Assembly: GCA_903924715.1 (NCBI GenBank) | Contig: CAIYCP010000125.1 | Span: 1-7,429, forward strand | Source of the DNA: an uncultured beta proteobacterium | Lineage (GTDB): Bacteria; Pseudomonadota; Gammaproteobacteria; Burkholderiales; Burkholderiaceae_B | Direction: 5' to 3' | DNA: 7,429 nucleotides | Shown: positions 5,252 to 7,429 of the stretch, piece by piece | Position numbering within the stretch: the first letter of the stretch is position 1 | How the letters are laid out: every line of letters begins with the position of its first letter | Translations under genes and position numbers: made by a program | The notes under the pieces: model-generated | What the model saw: only the letters and a program-made list of their open reading frames with translations | What the model was told of the DNA's origin: nothing | Database searches by the model: none

Positions 5252-6310
5252 ATGTCTGGTAATACGCTCGGTACGTTGTTCTGTGTCACAAACTTTGGCG
5301 AATCTCATGGCCCGGCCATCGGCTGCGTGGTCGACGGATGTCCGCCAGGTTTATTGCTGTCTGAACAGGATATTCAAATTGAGCTCGATCGCCGTCGACC
5401 TGGAACATCCCGTCATGTCACGCAGCGTCAAGAGGCGGATCAAGTTGAAATTTTGTCTGGCGTGTTTGAAGGAAAAACGACAGGCACGCCCATCGCATTG
5501 TTGATACGCAACACAGATGCCCGTAGCAAAGATTACAGTGCCATTGCCGATACCTTTAGGCCCGGACATGCCGACTTCACGTATTTCAATAAATACGGTG
5601 AGCGTGATCCACGGGGCGGCGGACGCTCGTCTGCGAGGCTCACTGCACCCACCGTTGCGGCTGGCGCGATCGCAAAAAAATGGCTGACTGAACATTTCGG
5701 CGTGACTGTTCGCGGTTACATGAGCCAACTCGGCCCAATCGCGATGCCTTTTGTGAGTTGGGATCACGTCCCCAATAACCCGTTTTACGCTGCGAATGAC
5801 AAGAGTACGCCTGAACTTGAGGCTTACATGGATCAACTCCGTCGAGATGGTGATTCGGTGGGGGCTCGAATTGAGGTGGTTGCCGAAGGTTTGCCCGCGG
5901 GGTGGGGCGAGCCAATTTACGATCGTTTGGATGCCGACATTGCCCATGCCATGATGGGTTTAAACGCGGTCAAAGGCGTAGAAATCGGTGCGGGCTTTAA
6001 AAGCATCGAGCAACGCGGTTCAGTACATGGCGATGAAATCACCCCAGACGGGTTTTTGACGAATAACGCTGGCGGGGTTTTGGGTGGCATTTCGACAGGG
6101 CAACCGATTACGGTTAGCTTAGCCATCAAACCGACCTCTAGCATCCGGACCGAACGGCGTTCAATTAACCGTGCGGGTGAACCCGTGCTGGTTCAGACAC
6201 TTGGGCGCCATGATCCCTGCGTTGGAATACGGGCGACGCCAATTGCTGAGGCGTTGCTCGCGCTTATTCTGATTGATCACGCTTTACGCCACCGAGCTCA
6301 GTGCGGCTAG
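5252..6310 (+). CDS. aroC: Chorismate synthase
   Basis: The last shikimate-pathway enzyme: anti-1,4 elimination of phosphate from 5-enolpyruvylshikimate-3-phosphate to give chorismate, requiring reduced FMN; a cytoplasmic tetramer. The 352-residue length is typical. Motifs: NFGESHG (14-20) with catalytic His19; RRRPGTSRHVTQR (47-59); FRPGHADFTY (102-111) with catalytic His106; RGGGRSSARLTA (121-132); NAVKGVEIGAGF (238-249); NNAGGVLGGISTG (271-283); KPTSSIRT (293-300); GRHDPCVGIRATPIAEA (318-334); and Asp342 near the end. ATG 5252 is chosen because MSGNTLGTLF is the usual betaproteobacterial start. A TTG three codons upstream (5243) would only add MTL. No good Shine-Dalgarno precedes either start. 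The 67-base gap after selO shows no clear promoter, so co-transcription with selO or an unrecognised promoter are both possible. A stem-loop spans the stop codon. Confidence 0.97.
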   Translation: MSGNTLGTLFCVTNFGESHGPAIGCVVDGCPPGLLLSEQDIQIELDRRRPGTSRHVTQRQEADQVEILSGVFEGKTTGTPIALLIRNTDARSKDYSAIADTFRPGHADFTYFNKYGERDPRGGGRSSARLTAPTVAAGAIAKKWLTEHFGVTVRGYMSQLGPIAMPFVSWDHVPNNPFYAANDKSTPELEAYMDQLRRDGDSVGARIEVVAEGLPAGWGEPIYDRLDADIAHAMMGLNAVKGVEIGAGFKSIEQRGSVHGDEITPDGFLTNNAGGVLGGISTGQPITVSLAIKPTSSIRTERRSINRAGEPVLVQTLGRHDPCVGIRATPIAEALLALILIDHALRHRAQCG

Positions 6311-6319
6311 GGCTCGGTG
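6290..6319 (+). repeat. Stem-loop across the aroC stop codon
   Basis: CACCGAGC (6290-6297) and GCTCGGTG (6312-6319) are perfect reverse complements. The stem extends inward by a T-G and a C-G pair, leaving a 10-base loop. It contains the last codons and the stop of aroC. No T run follows, so it is not a standard intrinsic terminator. It may stabilise the 3' end of the aroC message, aid termination, or be incidental to coding. Confidence 0.4.
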
Positions 6320-6325
6320 CCGCTA

Positions 6326-6334
6326 TGGCATAAT
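6326..6334 (+). promoter_or_regulatory. Extended -10 candidate for leuC
   Basis: TGG then CATAAT (6329-6334) fits an extended -10 (TGn plus five of six matches to TATAAT). No recognisable -35 lies 16-18 bases upstream. If used, transcription would begin near 6341 and give a leader of about 40 bases before the leuC ATG. The position, after aroC and its stem-loop, supports a separate leucine-gene promoter, but this is not proven. Confidence 0.33.
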
Positions 6335-6335
6335 C

Positions 6336-6348
6336 AAGGGCTACCCTT
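6336..6348. repeat. Short palindrome at the presumed leuC transcription start
   Basis: AAGGG (6336-6340) and CCCTT (6344-6348) pair around CTA. The palindrome lies directly after the extended -10 candidate and could be an operator or a tiny leader hairpin. It has only five pairs, so chance is a fair explanation. Confidence 0.18.
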
Positions 6349-6378
6349 TTACAACGTGTGTTTGGCAGATCCAGCGTC

Positions 6379-7429
6379 ATGAAAAAAACTCTATACGACA
6401 AGCTTTGGGACGCCCATGTGGTTCACGAAGAACCTGATGGCACCGCAATTCTTTATATCGATCGTCACTTGCTGCACGAGGTCACGAGCCCGCAGGCTTT
6501 TGAAGGCCTTGATATAGCCGGAAGACCCTTGTGGCGCTTAAATGCCAATCTTGCCGTGGCAGATCACAACGTTCCGACTGTTGCGCGCGATCGTGCACAA
6601 GGTATTACAGATCCAATCTCGAAACTGCAAGTCGACACGCTCGATGCAAATTGTGTCAAACACAATGTCATTGAATTTAAGATGAACGATTTGCGGCAGG
6701 GCATCGTTCACGTGATCGGCCCTGAGCAAGGTGCCACGTTGCCAGGTATGACGGTTGTTTGTGGTGATTCGCACACCAGTACCCACGGTGCCTTTGGCGC
6801 CTTGGCCTTTGGTATTGGCACCTCAGAAGTTGAGCATGTCATGGCCACGCAAACCTTGCAGGCTAAAAAGAATAAAAATATGTTGGTTCGCGTCGAAGGT
6901 ACGCTGCCGATAGGTTGTACTGCGAAAGACGTCATTTTGTATGTGATTGGTCAAATTGGTACTGCGGGTGGTACAGGGCACGCCATTGAATTTGCGGGCA
7001 GCACCATTCGCGGTCTATCCATGGAAGGTCGAATGACCCTCTGTAATATGGCCATCGAGGCTGGCGCACGCTCGGGCATGGTGGCGGTCGACCAAAAGAC
7101 CATTGATTACTGTGTTGGACGTCCGTTTGCACCAAGTGGCGCGCTGTGGGATTCGGCGGTGTCTTACTGGAAAACGTTGCACTCAGACGAAGGCGCATTC
7201 TTTGATCGCGTTGTTGAAATCGATGCGCGGCAAATTGTGCCTCAGGTTACTTGGGGAACATCGCCTGAAATGGTACTGCCCGTTACTGGACGCGTGCCCG
7301 ATCCTGATCGTGAAAAAGATGACATGCGTCGCGAAAGCATGGAACGTGCTTTGGTGTACATGGGCCTGAAACCCAATACGCTGATTGAAGATATCAAGAT
7401 CGATCGAGTATTTATCGGTTCTTGTACAA
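6379..7429 (+). CDS. leuC: 3-isopropylmalate dehydratase large subunit (partial)
   Basis: The catalytic large subunit of isopropylmalate isomerase, which with LeuD converts 2-isopropylmalate to 3-isopropylmalate in leucine synthesis using a [4Fe-4S] cluster. The reading frame is open for 350 codons and is cut by the window end; full-length LeuC is about 465-475 residues. The start MKKTLYDKLWDAHVV, LYIDRHLLHEVTSPQAFEGL (25-44), the GDSHTSTHGAFGALAFGIGTSEVEHV stretch (129-154) and MTLCNMAIEAGAR (219-231) are LeuC-like aconitase-superfamily signatures. FIGSCT (345-350) ends the window, so Cys349, the first cluster ligand, is present and the other two ligands lie beyond the edge. No strong Shine-Dalgarno is visible before ATG 6379. 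leuD and leuB are expected downstream, by analogy with related genomes. Confidence 0.97.
   Translation, partial: MKKTLYDKLWDAHVVHEEPDGTAILYIDRHLLHEVTSPQAFEGLDIAGRPLWRLNANLAVADHNVPTVARDRAQGITDPISKLQVDTLDANCVKHNVIEFKMNDLRQGIVHVIGPEQGATLPGMTVVCGDSHTSTHGAFGALAFGIGTSEVEHVMATQTLQAKKNKNMLVRVEGTLPIGCTAKDVILYVIGQIGTAGGTGHAIEFAGSTIRGLSMEGRMTLCNMAIEAGARSGMVAVDQKTIDYCVGRPFAPSGALWDSAVSYWKTLHSDEGAFFDRVVEIDARQIVPQVTWGTSPEMVLPVTGRVPDPDREKDDMRRESMERALVYMGLKPNTLIEDIKIDRVFIGSCT

Noticed and set aside
4951..5308. Minus-strand open frames under the end of selO and start of aroC
   Set aside because: They lie opposite strongly recognised genes, are rich in Arg, Pro and His as shadow frames usually are, and show no domain.
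5351..5947. 198-codon minus-strand open frame inside aroC
   Set aside because: It is wholly antisense to conserved chorismate synthase motifs and has no recognisable fold or ribosome site.
1..7429. Mobile element, CRISPR array, toxin-antitoxin or defence island
   Set aside because: No tandem repeats, transposase, integrase, nuclease or paired small toxin genes were seen; the genes are housekeeping types with uniform composition.

Overview
The window looks like an ordinary piece of a betaproteobacterial chromosome, most likely Burkholderiales and possibly Alcaligenaceae-like. The protein sequences point that way: the DusA core, the AroC N-terminus MSGNTLGTLFCVTNFGESHG, LeuC, a DUF2069 membrane protein beside a YihY protein, and a seven-residue homoserine-kinase-like start at the left edge. 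This placement rests on recalled family resemblance, not on a search. Base composition appears even and near balanced, with no insertion sequence, prophage, CRISPR array, tRNA or rRNA visible.

Layout. The left edge holds the first seven codons of a minus-strand gene reading MAVFTPV, probably thrB. About 190 bases separate it from dusA on the plus strand. That gap has a weak promoter-like pair over an inverted repeat, then two hairpins each followed by a U-rich tract, the second ending five bases before the dusA start codon. dusA (tRNA dihydrouridine synthase A) converges on a minus-strand pair, yihY and a two-CBS-domain protein gene, whose coding regions overlap by 17 bases. An 8-bp inverted repeat fills most of the short convergent gap. 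yihY is divergent from a plus-strand set: the DUF2069 gene and, 14 bases later, selO (protein AMPylase). aroC (chorismate synthase) follows 67 bases after selO. A stem-loop across the aroC stop codon and an extended -10-like element precede leuC (isopropylmalate isomerase large subunit), which is cut by the right edge at its first Fe-S cysteine.

How the genes relate. aroC completes the shikimate pathway to chorismate. leuC starts what is probably a leucine cluster (leuCDB) continuing to the right. thrB would belong to threonine synthesis. dusA modifies the tRNA D-loop, and SelO AMPylates proteins in redox stress. YihY and DUF2069 are inner-membrane proteins of unknown function, and the CBS protein is probably a small adenylate-nucleotide-sensing partner translated from the yihY message.

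I found no convincing undescribed multi-gene system. The points most worth a second look are the dusA leader with its tandem terminator-like hairpins, the divergent C-terminal motif of DusA, the coupled yihY-CBS pair and the aroC-leuC junction.
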